Shown in pieces: positions 35,381 through 45,597 of a stretch of 64,000 nucleotides of DNA (the first letter of the stretch is position 1; every line of letters starts with the position of its first letter). Source of the DNA: Glycine soja (taxonomy: Eukaryota; Streptophyta; Magnoliopsida; Fabales; Fabaceae). A program made the translations under genes and the position numbers. The stretch is from positions 30,990,263-31,054,262 of the forward strand of contig NC_041003.1 of NCBI RefSeq assembly GCF_004193775.1. Reading direction: 5' to 3'. Under the pieces are notes generated by a model that did not search any database, had not been told where the DNA came from, and was given only the letters and a program-made list of their open reading frames with translations.

Positions 35381-35600
35381 CTGGTAATCGATTACCAGTT
35401 TCTTGTAATCGATTACCAGTGATAAAGTTTGATTTCAAAAGCTTTTAAATGAATTTACAACGTTCCAAATGATTTTTAAATGGTGTAATCGATTACAATA
35501 TATTGGTAATCGATTACCAATGTATCTGAACGTTGAAATTCAAATTCAAGTGTGAAGAGTCACATCTTTTCATAAAAGACATTGTGTAATCGATTACCAG
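35381..35600. promoter_or_regulatory. Cluster of GGTAATCGATTACC palindromes in the LTR
   Basis: Five copies of a GTAATCGATTAC core occur at about 35383, 35405, 35485, 35505 and 35586; several extend to a perfect 16- to 18-base palindrome. They lie 100-320 bp upstream of the LTR TATA box. The same motif recurs in the 3' LTR (about 56950-57190) and in the unrelated-length solo LTR at 45598. TAAT..ATTA half sites suggest homeodomain binding; that is inference. Confidence 0.6.
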
Positions 35601-35700
35601 TGACAAATTTTGAATAAAAAGTCGAGAGATGTAACTCTTGACATGATTTTCTCAAGGTTATAACTCTTCCAATAGTTTTCTTGACCAGACATGAAGAGTC

Positions 35701-35707
35701 TATAAAA
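35701..35707 (+). promoter_or_regulatory. TATA box of the sirevirus LTR promoter
   Basis: TATAAAAG preceded by GAAGAGTC, about 630 bp into the LTR and downstream of the palindrome cluster. Transcription would start about 30 bp further, at the U3/R boundary. Confidence 0.6.
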
Positions 35708-35904
35708 GCAAGACCTTGACTTGCATTCTAATAACTTTTTGAACTTCTTTGAACAACTTTTGAGAAATCTTGAAACCTTTCCTACTCATCTTTCTTCTTC
35801 TTCTTCCTTTGCCAAAAAGCTTTCTAAGTTTTCTGTTTTCCAAACCAAGTTCTTCTACAGAAAACAAAAGTGTGATATATCTTTTCATTCTCTTCTCTCT
35901 TTGC

Positions 35905-36175
35905 CAAAAAGAATTCAACAAGGACTAATCGCCTGAACTCTTTTTGTGTCTCTCTTCTCCCTTTTCCAAAAGAATGAAGGACTAACTGCCTGAATTCTTT
36001 TGTGTCTCCCTTCTCCCTTTTCAAGAGAATTCAAAAGGACACAGTCTGAGAATTCTTTTGATTCTTCCCTTTCCCTTAAACAAAAGATTTCAAAGGACTA
36101 ACCACCTGAGATATCCTTTGTTTCCCCTTACAAAGATTCAAAGGACTAACCACCTAAGAATTCTTTGTCTTAACA
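35905..36175. repeat. Imperfect tandem array in the LTR R/U5 region
   Basis: Four to five diverged units of roughly 55-70 bp share AAAGGACTAA(C/T)(C/T)(A/G)CCTGA and TTCTTTTG(T/A) blocks. It is followed by a second short set containing GGGTACATC(C/T) and CTTGTGG. Confidence 0.7.
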
Positions 36176-36672
36176 CATTGGAGGATACATCCTTTGTGGT
36201 ACAAGTCGAGGGTACATCTACTTGGGTTGTTGTAACTGAGAACAAGAGGGGGTACATCTCTTGTGGATCAGTGCAAGTGGAGGGTACATCCACTTGGTTG
36301 TTCAAAGAGAACAAGGGAGGGTACATCCCTTGTGGGTCTTTGCTTGTAAAGGATTTTACAAGGTTGAAAGAAATTTCAAGAACCGGTGGTTGCTTGGGAC
36401 TGGATGTAGGCACGGGTTGTTGCCGAACCATTATAAAATTCTTGTGTTTGTCTTCTTCTTCCCTACACTCTTTAATTTCCGCTGTGCACTTTAATTTTCG
36501 CTTTTACTTTTATTAAGTTTCAATTCCTGTTCTTTACTTTCTTAACTTAGTAGTAAAAGCCTAATTAAATCTAATAACATTGAGAAGGATAAGTTTTAAT
36601 TAGTATTGGTTCATTAATAATTAATTCAACCCCCCCCTTCTTAATTATTCCGAGGCCACTTGATCCAACAAG

Positions 36673-36684
36673 TGGTATCAGAGT
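36673..36684 (+). other. Primer-binding site of the sirevirus
   Basis: TGGTATCAGAGT two bases after the LTR end; complementary to the 3' end of plant initiator-methionine tRNA apart from the last base. Confidence 0.85.
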
Positions 36685-36720
36685 AGGTATCTTGAGAAAA
36701 GTTTTACAACTTCAAGATTC

Positions 36721-36861
36721 ATGGCCTCTTTAAATTCTCTGTTTTTCAAAAGTAATTTCAGGAATAGGTCATTCCAAGATCATGATGAAGACCAGGTCAA
36801 CTTGTGTCTCATGACAAAATCTCATGAAAACAACAAAGAAGAATCTGTAAGGAAGAAGTGG
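36721..36861 (+). pseudogene. Sirevirus gag, almost entirely deleted
   Basis: The frame opens MASLNSLFFKSNFRN and goes, within 25 codons, to QVNLCLMTKSHENN, which in intact elements lies near the gag C-terminus. It then reaches SVRKKW, directly continuous (across the nested gypsy element) with the protease YIDSGCSKHMTG at 52010. So more than a kilobase of gag, including the zinc knuckles, is missing. The deletion keeps the frame open. Confidence 0.8.
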
Positions 36862-38426
36862 TGTCGCAACCAAAGGAGGAAAATGCACGGAGTCGCCACC
36901 AATGTTTATTTGTGGAAAACGTCGGAAAAATCGAAGGAAACCGATCATGAAGAATATTCCAGATTCGGGAGTTGTATTTACGTTTGGGGAAGGTATTAGC
37001 ACCTCTCACGTTTGTCCCAAAGGACAACAGCCTTAGATTAGAATTGTGTGAAATTATGTATCTAAATTTTTATTTCTTTTTATTTTTTGAGGTCGACAAA
37101 AGCGGGGCTTTTGCTCCTACGTACCCTCCATCGAAAAGGAAATCAGACCTACATAGTTCTTTCTAAAGGGGAAATCAAGCGATTCTTTTTACTTGGAAGG
37201 AGGTCCTTTTAAGGCGTTGGACCTTAAAATGACCCATTTTTACTTGGTGAGAAAAACTGAGGTATCGAACCTTAAAATCCATTTTAGTGATTTTTTGCGG
37301 ACGAGCTTGACTTTGCGAGTTGATTTTAGCCTTAGTTTCACTTTAATTATTAGTCAATTCAATCAAGAAAGAGAAATCCCAAAGAGAAACGTCTGATTGC
37401 TTTTTTTGGTTTATTTTACTAAAAGATATTTTTTTATTATTATATTATTATTTTACCTCTTTTTGGTTTCCAACGTGGTTACGGCATGACCGAACAGTCG
37501 GATTTCATTTTAACAGAAATTAACGGATATTACAAATCAAATGATCGGTGAAAATTTATTTTATTTTTTGATTAGGCGAGAAAATGACTTAAGTAAATGA
37601 CTGAAGCACGTCAAAAGGGGGTACGTAAAGTAAATGAAATGAAAATAAAAGCACGCGAAACAAGTGGGGACCACTAAGGGTACATAGAATGAATTGAAAA
37701 GTTCGATTTCGGGAACTTACCGGTTGAAGACTGAAGATCGACGAAGAACGAACGACGAACGACGAACGACGAAGAACGGTTGAAAATCTTCGCGAAATCA
37801 CCCACGGAAACGTTACGGAAGCGCCTCGGCTTGAATTTTCTTCACGGAAACAATTTTCCTCACTAATTTTAAGTGATTACGAAGTACTAGAAGGGCTGAA
37901 CCCTTTCTCCTTCACTCCTCCCCCTATTTATAGGAAAATAGGGGAGGAGCTTGCCACCCAGCTCGCCCAGGCGAGCCAGGTTGCTTCCTCCAGAAGCAAC
38001 CGCCTTCTGGAGGAACATCCTGGAAGGCCCAAGTGGGCCGGGTTGCTATTTGCACCCCTTTTTAACTAAATACACTCTCTTTGCTTTTTTGGTGATTCTT
38101 TTTCCGTAACATTACGAAACTTTACGAATTTCATAATGATACTTGTTTTCTTTCTGTAAGGTTACGGGACCTTACGGGTCACGCAATTACTCCTTTTTTG
38201 GCTTTCGGAATGTTACAAAACCTCACGGATTGCGTAACAATGCTTCCTTTTGATTTCCGGCATGTTACGAAAACTCACGGACTGTGTAACAATGCTTCCT
38301 TTTGATCTCCGGCATGTCACGGAACTTCACGTATTGTGCAACACAGGGTGCCCAGTACCTCGAAGCGGTCAAACAAAGGTTGCATGCCATCAAACAATGG
38401 TACCCGGACGAAATTAGGGTATGACT
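36862..38426 (-). repeat. 3' LTR of the Ogre-like element
   Basis: The sequence is near-identical to 50453-52004. It lacks about 45 bp near its + strand start (CTATCCTTTTGCGGGCGAGC and following) and has about 50 extra bp near 37950 (GCTTGCCACCCAGCTCGCCC and following). The first - strand base of the LTR is A instead of T. Confidence 0.9.
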
Positions 38427-38442
38427 GTTGCCCCTCTTTACT
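38427..38442 (-). other. Polypurine tract of the Ogre-like element
   Basis: The - strand reads GTAAAGAGGGGCAACA directly before the 3' LTR; purine-rich as required for plus-strand priming. Confidence 0.6.
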
Positions 38443-38669
38443 TACCTTTTATCGGAGATAAGAGGAAAGCAAAGATAAAACACTGATTTCGTCCGTCTTT
38501 GCCCTCTCCGTGATTAGTCTATGACGACTCCCGTCTCTCTTTCTTCTTTCTTTGCACAACACAAAACAAACACAAACAAAAGACACCAATAACATAATAT
38601 ATACATATACACATGTTTGGCGAAGGAACCGATCGGGAAAATAACAAAAAAACCACATTTCCCAGTCAC
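38443..38669. other. 3' non-coding region of the Ogre-like element
   Basis: The stretch between the purine tract and the tandem array. Antisense open frames overlap each other in two phases without recognisable motifs. Confidence 0.5.
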
Positions 38670-39535
38670 CGGAGGCTCCGCACTTGATAATGGAGGACAC
38701 ATGAACAGCGCTAGGCAATCAATTCATAGGGCTCCGAATAGGACGGTGGAGGATACACGAACAACACTAGGCAATCAATTCGTGGGGCTCCGGACTCGAT
38801 GGTGGAGGACGCATGAACAACGCTAGACAATCAATTCATCGGACTCCAAATAAGATTTGAGGGTGGAGGATAGACGAACAGTGCTAGGCAATCAATTCGT
38901 GGGGCTCCAGACTCGATGGTGGAGGATTCATGAATGACAATCAATTTATGGGGCTCCGGATAAGATTTGAGGGTGGAGGATAGACGAACAGCGCTAGGCA
39001 ATCAATTCATGGGTCTCCGAATAAGATTTGAGGGTGGAGGATAGACGAACAGCGCTAGGCAATCAATTCGTGGGGCTCCAGACTCGATGGTGGAGGATTC
39101 ATGAATGACAATCAATTCATGGGGCTCCGGATAAGATTTGAGGGTGGAGGATAGACAAACAACGCTAGGCAATCAATTCGTGGGGCTCTAGACTCGATGG
39201 TGGAGGATTCATGAATGACAATCAATTTATGGGGCTCCGGATAAGATTTAAGGGTGGAGGATAGACGAACAGCGCTAGGCAATCAATTCATGGGTCTCCG
39301 AATAAGATTTGAGGGTGGAGGATAGACGAACAGCGCTAGGCAATCAATTCGTGGGGCTCCAGACTCGATGGTGGAGGATGCATGAATGACAATCAATTCA
39401 TGGGGCTCCGGATAAGATTTGAGGGTGGAGGATAGACAAACAACGCTAGGCAATCAATTCGTGGAGCTCCAGACTCGATGGTGGAGGATGCATGAATGAC
39501 AATCAATTCATGGGGCTCCGGATAAGATTTGTTGG
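38670..39535. repeat. Higher-order tandem repeat array, about 281-bp super-unit
   Basis: Units contain GGTGGAGGATAGACGAACA, CGCTAGGCAATCAATTC and GGGGCTCC. Successive GATAGAC sites are about 111, 60, 110, 110, 61 and 110 bp apart, so a three-part super-unit of about 281 bp repeats, fully about twice plus partial copies. It starts with less regular copies at 38670-38870. Non-coding. Confidence 0.85.
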
Positions 39536-42500
39536 CAGGACCGAATGGTCCACTGGTTTTTTCCACCTAAAAGGCAAACATGCTTTAGCAGGGAAAAATA
39601 AATCATTCACGAGAGCACCATATTTTAGAGAAACAATATACTTATGCCAAAAGTAATTTTCCTTGTAACCGAAAATGAAGGGCAGGATGTCAACATTTAG
39701 CTTTTAAATGAACATTCAGGGGAAACGTCGGGTCAAACTGAAACTGGGAATAAAATCACTCATAGTGTATAAAAACTCACACAGGTAAGTGTTTTACCCT
39801 AATCCCAAACCATAGTTGCACCATGACTTTATTTTGCACATGATTTCCTATCGAACCAAAAGATCACATGCACGATCACGGACCAATAGGATCTTCTCGA
39901 AGGTAGTGTTTTTTGGAGAGGAAGCTGGGTGTTTCGGTCTTTTCCTCTTTGTTTATGTGGGGCGGGATATCGCCAGTCGAGAGCGACTTTGAACGGCAAT
40001 CCCAAAGAAAGAACTACTCCAAAAATGGGTTTTCCTTTGCCGGCAGTCATTTACCCTGCCGAAAATTTATTTGGTCAGAAGATCTTCTGTTTTCTTTCCT
40101 GATTTCCTGTATTGATCGGGAATTATTCTGTTTTTCCTTCGATCTTTTTTCTTTTTACTTTCTTCCGATCTTCGATCGGGAATACTTCTTTTCCTTTTCT
40201 TTTCTTTCTTTTCATTTCTTCCTTTCCGATCCTTGATTGGGAATTCGGGTTTTAGCATTCGTTATTCGCTCTCCTTTGAGGAGATTCTGCTGTCCTTTTC
40301 TTTGAGGGAAAGGATGAGGATTCTTTTCATGGGCCAAGGTTCAAGGTAGCTTAAGGTTGTGTCTCAACATGGTCTTTTCATCGCGCGAGCCCGATTTTGA
40401 TATCTGGGGCAAAACAAATTCACGTGTCAAGGTGTCGGTCTCGGGTTGAATTTCCATATTATTTCCACGAGGCACGCGTAACAATGATGATTTGGAAACA
40501 ACGTGCAAAATTAGTCATGGCTACAGCTAGGTGGGTACTCAAGCATCCAGTTTATGGAATTGTGATACTAAGGCTTGGGATTTACACAAGTAGACCCAAT
40601 ATTTCCAAATTATGTTCTTTCATCGGTTCAATGAATCCATCCATTCTCATCTCGGTTATTCTGGAAAATAAACTCTTAGCATCAGTCTCTTGTTTCCAAA
40701 AGATATGTTTGCTCTCTACGAATGATTTATGCTTCCTATGACCATAGCATGCCGACCTTCGAGGTCTTTCTTTCTTTTTCTTTGTACACCTACATTCCTA
40801 TACACGACAAACTTTCTCTGTATACACACGTATCAAAAACTCTTTCTCTTTATATCAACACGGTCTATATAACAACTCTATTCCTGTTCAAAGATTTCTT
40901 TTTCGTTTTTCAACATACACTCGTGGTTTATACAAGAATTTATTTATATACACTCATTGCTCACACACAAGAATTTCTTTTCACACATTATTTACACACA
41001 CACAAAATCTTTCCATACACTTTTTACATAAAAAAATTCTTTTCTTTTCTTTATATATAGACATGACATTTGTTCACAACGCCTCTTTTTTTTCAATTCT
41101 TGGTGTTATCATGATTTTTGTTCGTTTTATTTTTAGGACGACGTTCCTAAAGGAAAACTCTACAAGGTTCCGGAATTTCAACAAACATTATCGACAATAA
41201 CGAAGTAAGCACTAACGCAACAGTCCAAACAAAATGTATGCACAAAACAAAAGACAATTGAAAAACAACAAAAACAAATGTTAGTCCTCAAGTCATAGAA
41301 ACACGATAACATACAAATGATAAATGATGGAACATACGAATTTGGGGATCCCACGGTCATGTGGCTCCGCACGCCATTGGACTCTTGGGTCACGGTAACA
41401 AAAGTTGGGGTGGTCGACAAAAGCAGGACTTTTGCTCCTACGTATCCTCAATTTGTGATGAGGAACTCAAACCTACATAGTTCTTGGTAACTGTGAGACT
41501 AAAAATAGCCTCGGTGCTTTCTTCACTAAAATGCGAACATGCTTTAGTAAAGAGACAAAACTTCCAATTGATCAGAGCAACATATGCTTTTTGGATGAAA
41601 AACAATGTGTCTATCGGGGAAGGAGAGTATGCTGATGAAATTTTCTCATAACCGTAAATGAGATTTTGGATGTTAACATTTCGTTTCTAAATGACCATTT
41701 AGAGGAAGCACTGAGTTCAATAGAAAAAAATCACTCAAAGTGTATCAATCTCACACAGGTAAGTGTTTTATCCTAATTCCGAACCATAGATATGTCATGA
41801 CTTGATTTTGAAAATCATTTCCTATCAAATCAAAGATTACATGCTTGATCATGGATCAATAGGACTTCTTTTTTTTGGAATGGTTTTTAGGTGGGGAATT
41901 TGGCTTTGAGTGTTTTTGCCTTTCCTTTTTCTTTTTTTGTTTAGTGCGGGGCGAGAAAGTCGCTAGCGCATAGGATTTTGGTTGGCAATCAAAGGGAGAG
42001 GACCACTTTAGGTCGTGGTTTCCTTTCTTTTCTTGTTTACTTGGTGACAATTATGTATTGTTCAGATATTGTCTAGTCCAAAGGCCTTTCTGCATATTTT
42101 TTCTGTTTTCTTCCGATCTTTGATCAGGAACTTTCTTTTTTCTTTTTTTTTGCTTTCTCCCACTCTTTGATTGGAATTTTCCTTTTCTTTCTTCTTCTTT
42201 TTTTGTTTTCTTCCGAGGGAAAGGATTGACATTCTCACCCTGGGTCAAGGTTTATGATAAGTTGGGATTTTGGCTCATGGCTTGTAGAACGGCTAGTCAT
42301 GATATATGTCAGGGTTTTGGCCAGCGGTTCGGGGATAAAGGGGATGTCCTACATTATTTCCATGATACACATGCAACAATGATGATTAGGAAATTTTATG
42401 CAAAATTGGTCATGCATGCACCCATGTGGACACTCAAGCATCAAGTTTTTATGGTCATGTGACATTAGGGCTCAGGATTCATTTTCCCTATTTTAAGTCA

Positions 42501-42660
42501 ACCCAGTGTTTCCAAAATATGCTAATTTATCAATTTATGCATTCATCCGAGTCCATTTTGGGCATTCGGGAAAATTTTCACAGCATTCACCCTTCAGGTG
42601 TATACACATTTTTTTCAAAAACTGGTTATGATCAGTGAATTTTTCAAAGAAAAGCTGGAA
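39536..42660. repeat. Diverged direct duplication of about 1.95 kb in the Ogre 3' region
   Basis: 39560-40720 and 41500-42660 share colinear blocks: AACATGCTTTAG(C/T)A; TCACACAGGTAAGTGTTTTA; CGATCACGGACCAATAGGA versus TGATCATGGATCAATAGGA; and ATTATTTCCA(C/T)GA ... CAACAATGATGATT. Pyrimidine-rich tracts (TTTTCTTTCTTTT) follow in both. The segment 40740-41500 between them lacks a partner and has CACACACAAGAATTTC-type short repeats. No coding sequence recognised. Confidence 0.75.
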
Positions 42661-42754
42661 GTTATCTCTTTCCAAAAGCATGTTTGTTTTTTCAGCTAGA
42701 CAATATTTTACTTTTCTGTTTTCAGTTGTTTTTTTTTTTCATGAGGTATTTTGC

Positions 42755-42815
42755 TACCTAAACATATGTATATTTTTGCTATATAGATGCATATCCCAGG
42801 TATCTTGCTACCTAA

Positions 42816-42889
<74 letters not shown>

Positions 42890-43245
42890 TGAGGTATTTT
42901 TGCTATATACATGCATATCTAAGGTATCTTGCTACCTAAACATACATATATATTTTGTGAGGTATTTTTGCTATATACATGCATATCTAAGGTATCTTGC
43001 TACCTAAACATACACATATATATTTTGTGAGGTATTTTTGCTATATACATGCATATCTAAGGTATCTTGCTACCTAAACATACACATATATATTTTGTGA
43101 GGTATTTTTGCTATATACATGCATATCTAAGGTATCTTGCTACCTAAACATACACATATATATTTTGTGAGGTATTTTGCTATATACATGCATATCTAAG
43201 GTATCTTGCTACCTAAACATACACATATATATTTTGTGAGGTATG
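42755..43245. repeat. Tandem array of about 70-bp units with an internal (TA)n
   Basis: At least six units of GAGGTATTTTTGCTATATACA ... CTAAGGTATCTTGCTACCTA ... ATATATTTTGTG occur, with spacing near 68-70 bp from 42925 on. A pure TA run at about 42826-42885 expanded one unit. Confidence 0.9.
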
Positions 43246-43504
43246 ACTACCCTCCGAGCTTGTGCTTGTTTTATTTAAATTCCTAGGATCATGAGCAACT
43301 AGGTGTATCCTACTATGACTTGAGAAACAAAGGGTGATCAAATAATAAGCAGAAATTTAAAGGGTACTAGGTTGCCTCCTAGTAGCGCTTCTTTAACGTC
43401 TTGAGCTGGACGCTTGATGACTTGTCAATCACGGACCTAGTACTTTTGCTTACCTTTAGCTTTGGACTTGGTCGCCTGCTGGTCGGCCACGGGTCATAGG
43501 CAAC
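43246..43504. other. Spacer inside the Ogre-like element
   Basis: No coding sequence seen; contains GGTTGCCTCCTAGTAGCGCTTCTTTAACG-like sequence common beside legume gypsy elements. Confidence 0.4.
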
Positions 43505-44320
43505 GCTCTAACCTTTTCGTGGATGAGCTGAGGTGAACTCTAGAGGGGGTGGCAGTGCGTTTGTTGCCCGTTGCCGGCCATCCCTAGGCTGTTGTGGTGT
43601 CTCGCCCTGCGCCTGCCTGGGGGCGCAGTACTTCTTGATGAAAGCCCAATTAATAGGGGCCTGATGAACTTGCTGGGGTTGACGGGCACTCCGTAGAACT
43701 GACAGAGGCCCGTAATTAGAGCTGGAAACCCTAGGACCCTGTTGGACTTCTTCGGGTCCACTGAATGTCTTGCGGGTGCGATCCCTGCAAACAAACAATA
43801 GATGACATCAGAAATCAGTTGAGCGATGTGCATACTTACCTATGTCATGATGGCATTACCTTGCTGGGGGCGACGGGTACTCCGTAAAATTGACAGAGGC
43901 CCGTAATCAGAGCTGGAAACCCTAGGACCCTGTTGGACTTCTTCGGGTCCACTGGGTGTCTTGTGGGTGCGATCCCTACAAATAATAGATGACATCATAA
44001 ACCAGTTGAGAGAAGTGCATACTTACCAATGTCGGAACGACACAGACCAACTGATATTTCCGTAGGGGGAGATTGGCATTGCGGTCGCCGGGTGGAATGT
44101 TGCTAAGCAGCAACGTCATCCATATCTGTGCAAGAGTGGTCTTGTTGGTGCGCATAACCCGCACTCATCTCTTTGCAGCGGCACGGGTGAAATCTTGCCT
44201 CGGTATGCATAGTAGCTGCGTGATAGCCTCCCTCTCTGGTTGTGCTTGCACAGTTGGTCGCCCTTCAATATCAGGGGGTGGCCTAGGAACTGATAAAAGA
44301 AAAATACTGGCCCCATAACC
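43505..44320 (-). pseudogene. Second ORF of the Ogre-like element (plant transposon protein type), broken
   Basis: Read on the - strand in pieces: RTNKTTLAQIWMTLLLSN, PLRKYQLVCVVPTLVSMHFS, QLVYDVIYYL, then LGFPALITGLCQFYGVPVNP, FIRPLLIGL or APINWAFIKKYCAPRQAQGE. These blocks occur in the uncharacterised extra protein carried by legume Ogre/Tat-like elements (a 'putative plant transposon protein' domain). The stretch holding DPKKSNRVLGFPALITGLCQ is duplicated in tandem with a period of about 190 bp (43668-43830 and 43861-44000), which breaks the frame. Splice-like GTATGCAC sites occur at the ends. Function of the family is unknown. Confidence 0.65.
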
Positions 44321-44379
44321 GGGAGCGCAAGTCTCGGTAAGCATTTAAGGGCAGAGGACCTTAAATTCTCTTAAGGCGC

Positions 44380-44770
44380 AGATGTGGAGCCTTCTGAAAG
44401 CGAGGACATGTAGTCCTCTGAAGGTGAAGGCTTGTAGCCCTCTGAAGGCGAGGGCGTGCAGCCCTCTGAAGGTGAGGACGTGTAGTCCTCTGACGGTGGG
44501 GACGTGTAGTCCTCTAAAGACGAGGGCGTGCAGCTCTTTGATAGCGAGGATGTGTAGTCCTCTGAAGGTGAGGGTGTGCAGCCCTCTGAAGGTTAGGACA
44601 TGTAGTCCTCTGAAGGTGAGGACGTGTAGTCCTCTAAAAGTGAGGACATGTAGTCCTCTGAAGGGGAGGACGTATAGTCCTCTGAAGGTGAGGGCGTGTA
44701 GCCCTCTGAAGGCGAAGGCGTACAACCCTTTGAAGGCGAGGACATGTAGTCCTCTAAAGGTGACAGGTAC
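44380..44770. repeat. 24-bp minisatellite open on both strands
   Basis: About 16 units of TCCTCTGAAGGTGAGGACGTGTAG, exactly 24 bp each. Because the unit is a multiple of three and lacks stops in two frames, it gives long artificial ORFs: LKVRTCSP repeats on + (44382-44876) and LTFRGLHV repeats on - (44345-44788). It lies next to the second ORF of the Ogre-like element. Confidence 0.9.
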
Positions 44771-45597
44771 TAGTACCCAAGGGTCCACTTTTATGAGAAA
44801 GCAAGAGATCGACTCATTGAGAGGGTCGATTATCCCAAATTCAAAAGATTGGACATTAGATGTAGGAAATCTATGAAGTTAACATGATTTTTAGGGATGC
44901 AGATGCATGCAACCTTTGTCTTGAAATGCGGTAAACGCGGACTTCATATGCAACAATGCAATGTATTGGAAAGTTGTACAATGTTCATGACATTCTTTCC
45001 CTATTTTGTGATTTTGATTTAATTTTTTTTTTGGAAAACACAGATTGACTGTCCTTTTGAAAGAGGTGATAATTCATGCAACCTCATCCTATTTTTTGCA
45101 AATCTCTCCGTGAACTCCCTCAGAGTGTATGTTTTGTTTGATTTAGTCACTTGACCATTTTGGAGTGACGACAATGGAGTTTTTTGATGTTTAATAAATC
45201 CATTAAAATTCTAGGGTTTATTCCCTTTTGTTTAAAAACATCGACAGGTGAGAACTTTTGATCTGCCCCTATGTTCACTTTAGGCTCATGCACGATGCCC
45301 CTCATTGCCCTAGTGTAAGGCTTTGAGGTACCAATTGTTATCTTTCGTCATGACCTTGTAGCTGGGAACCTATTGCGTGAGAACTTCTAATTTGCCCTTA
45401 GGTTCGCTTGAGGTTTATGCATGGTGCCTTTCATTGCCCCAGTGTAGGGCTACGAGGTAACCATCGTTGTCTTGTTTTCACAACCTCGTAGTGAGGAAGA
45501 ACGAAAGAAGCAGTTGATTCTTGCAAAAAGAATTTTCCAAGGACGAGAAATAGTTGAAGGATTTTTTCAGTTGATGGATTAAGTCAAATGACTCCTA
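44771..45597. repeat. Ogre interior with a duplicated segment of about 125 bp
   Basis: 45246-45352 (GGTGAGAACTTTTGATCTGC ... GGCTTTGAGGTA) recurs with changes at 45378-45480 (CGTGAGAACTTCTAATTTGC ... GGCTACGAGGTA). No coding sequence recognised; pol, expected between gag and the 3' region, is absent. Confidence 0.65.

Larger units (their letters stand above)
35071..36670 (+). repeat. 5' LTR of the sirevirus
   Basis: The LTR begins TGTAGAAGCAAGTTTCATG and ends TTGATCCAACA, followed two bases on by TGGTATCAGAG (PBS). It contains five GTAATCGATTAC-type palindromes (35381-35600), a TATA box at 35701 and an imperfect tandem array at 35905-36175. A long open frame at 36058-36516 is LTR sequence and not a gene. 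Confidence 0.9.

Noticed and set aside
36058..36516. 152-codon ORF on + and the antisense 97-codon ORF
   Set aside because: Lies wholly inside the sirevirus LTR and consists of tandem LTR repeats.
44382..44876. 164-codon + strand ORF and the 147-codon - strand ORF across the same region
   Set aside because: Both are by-products of a 24-bp minisatellite; the peptides are mere unit repeats and no start context or family supports a gene.
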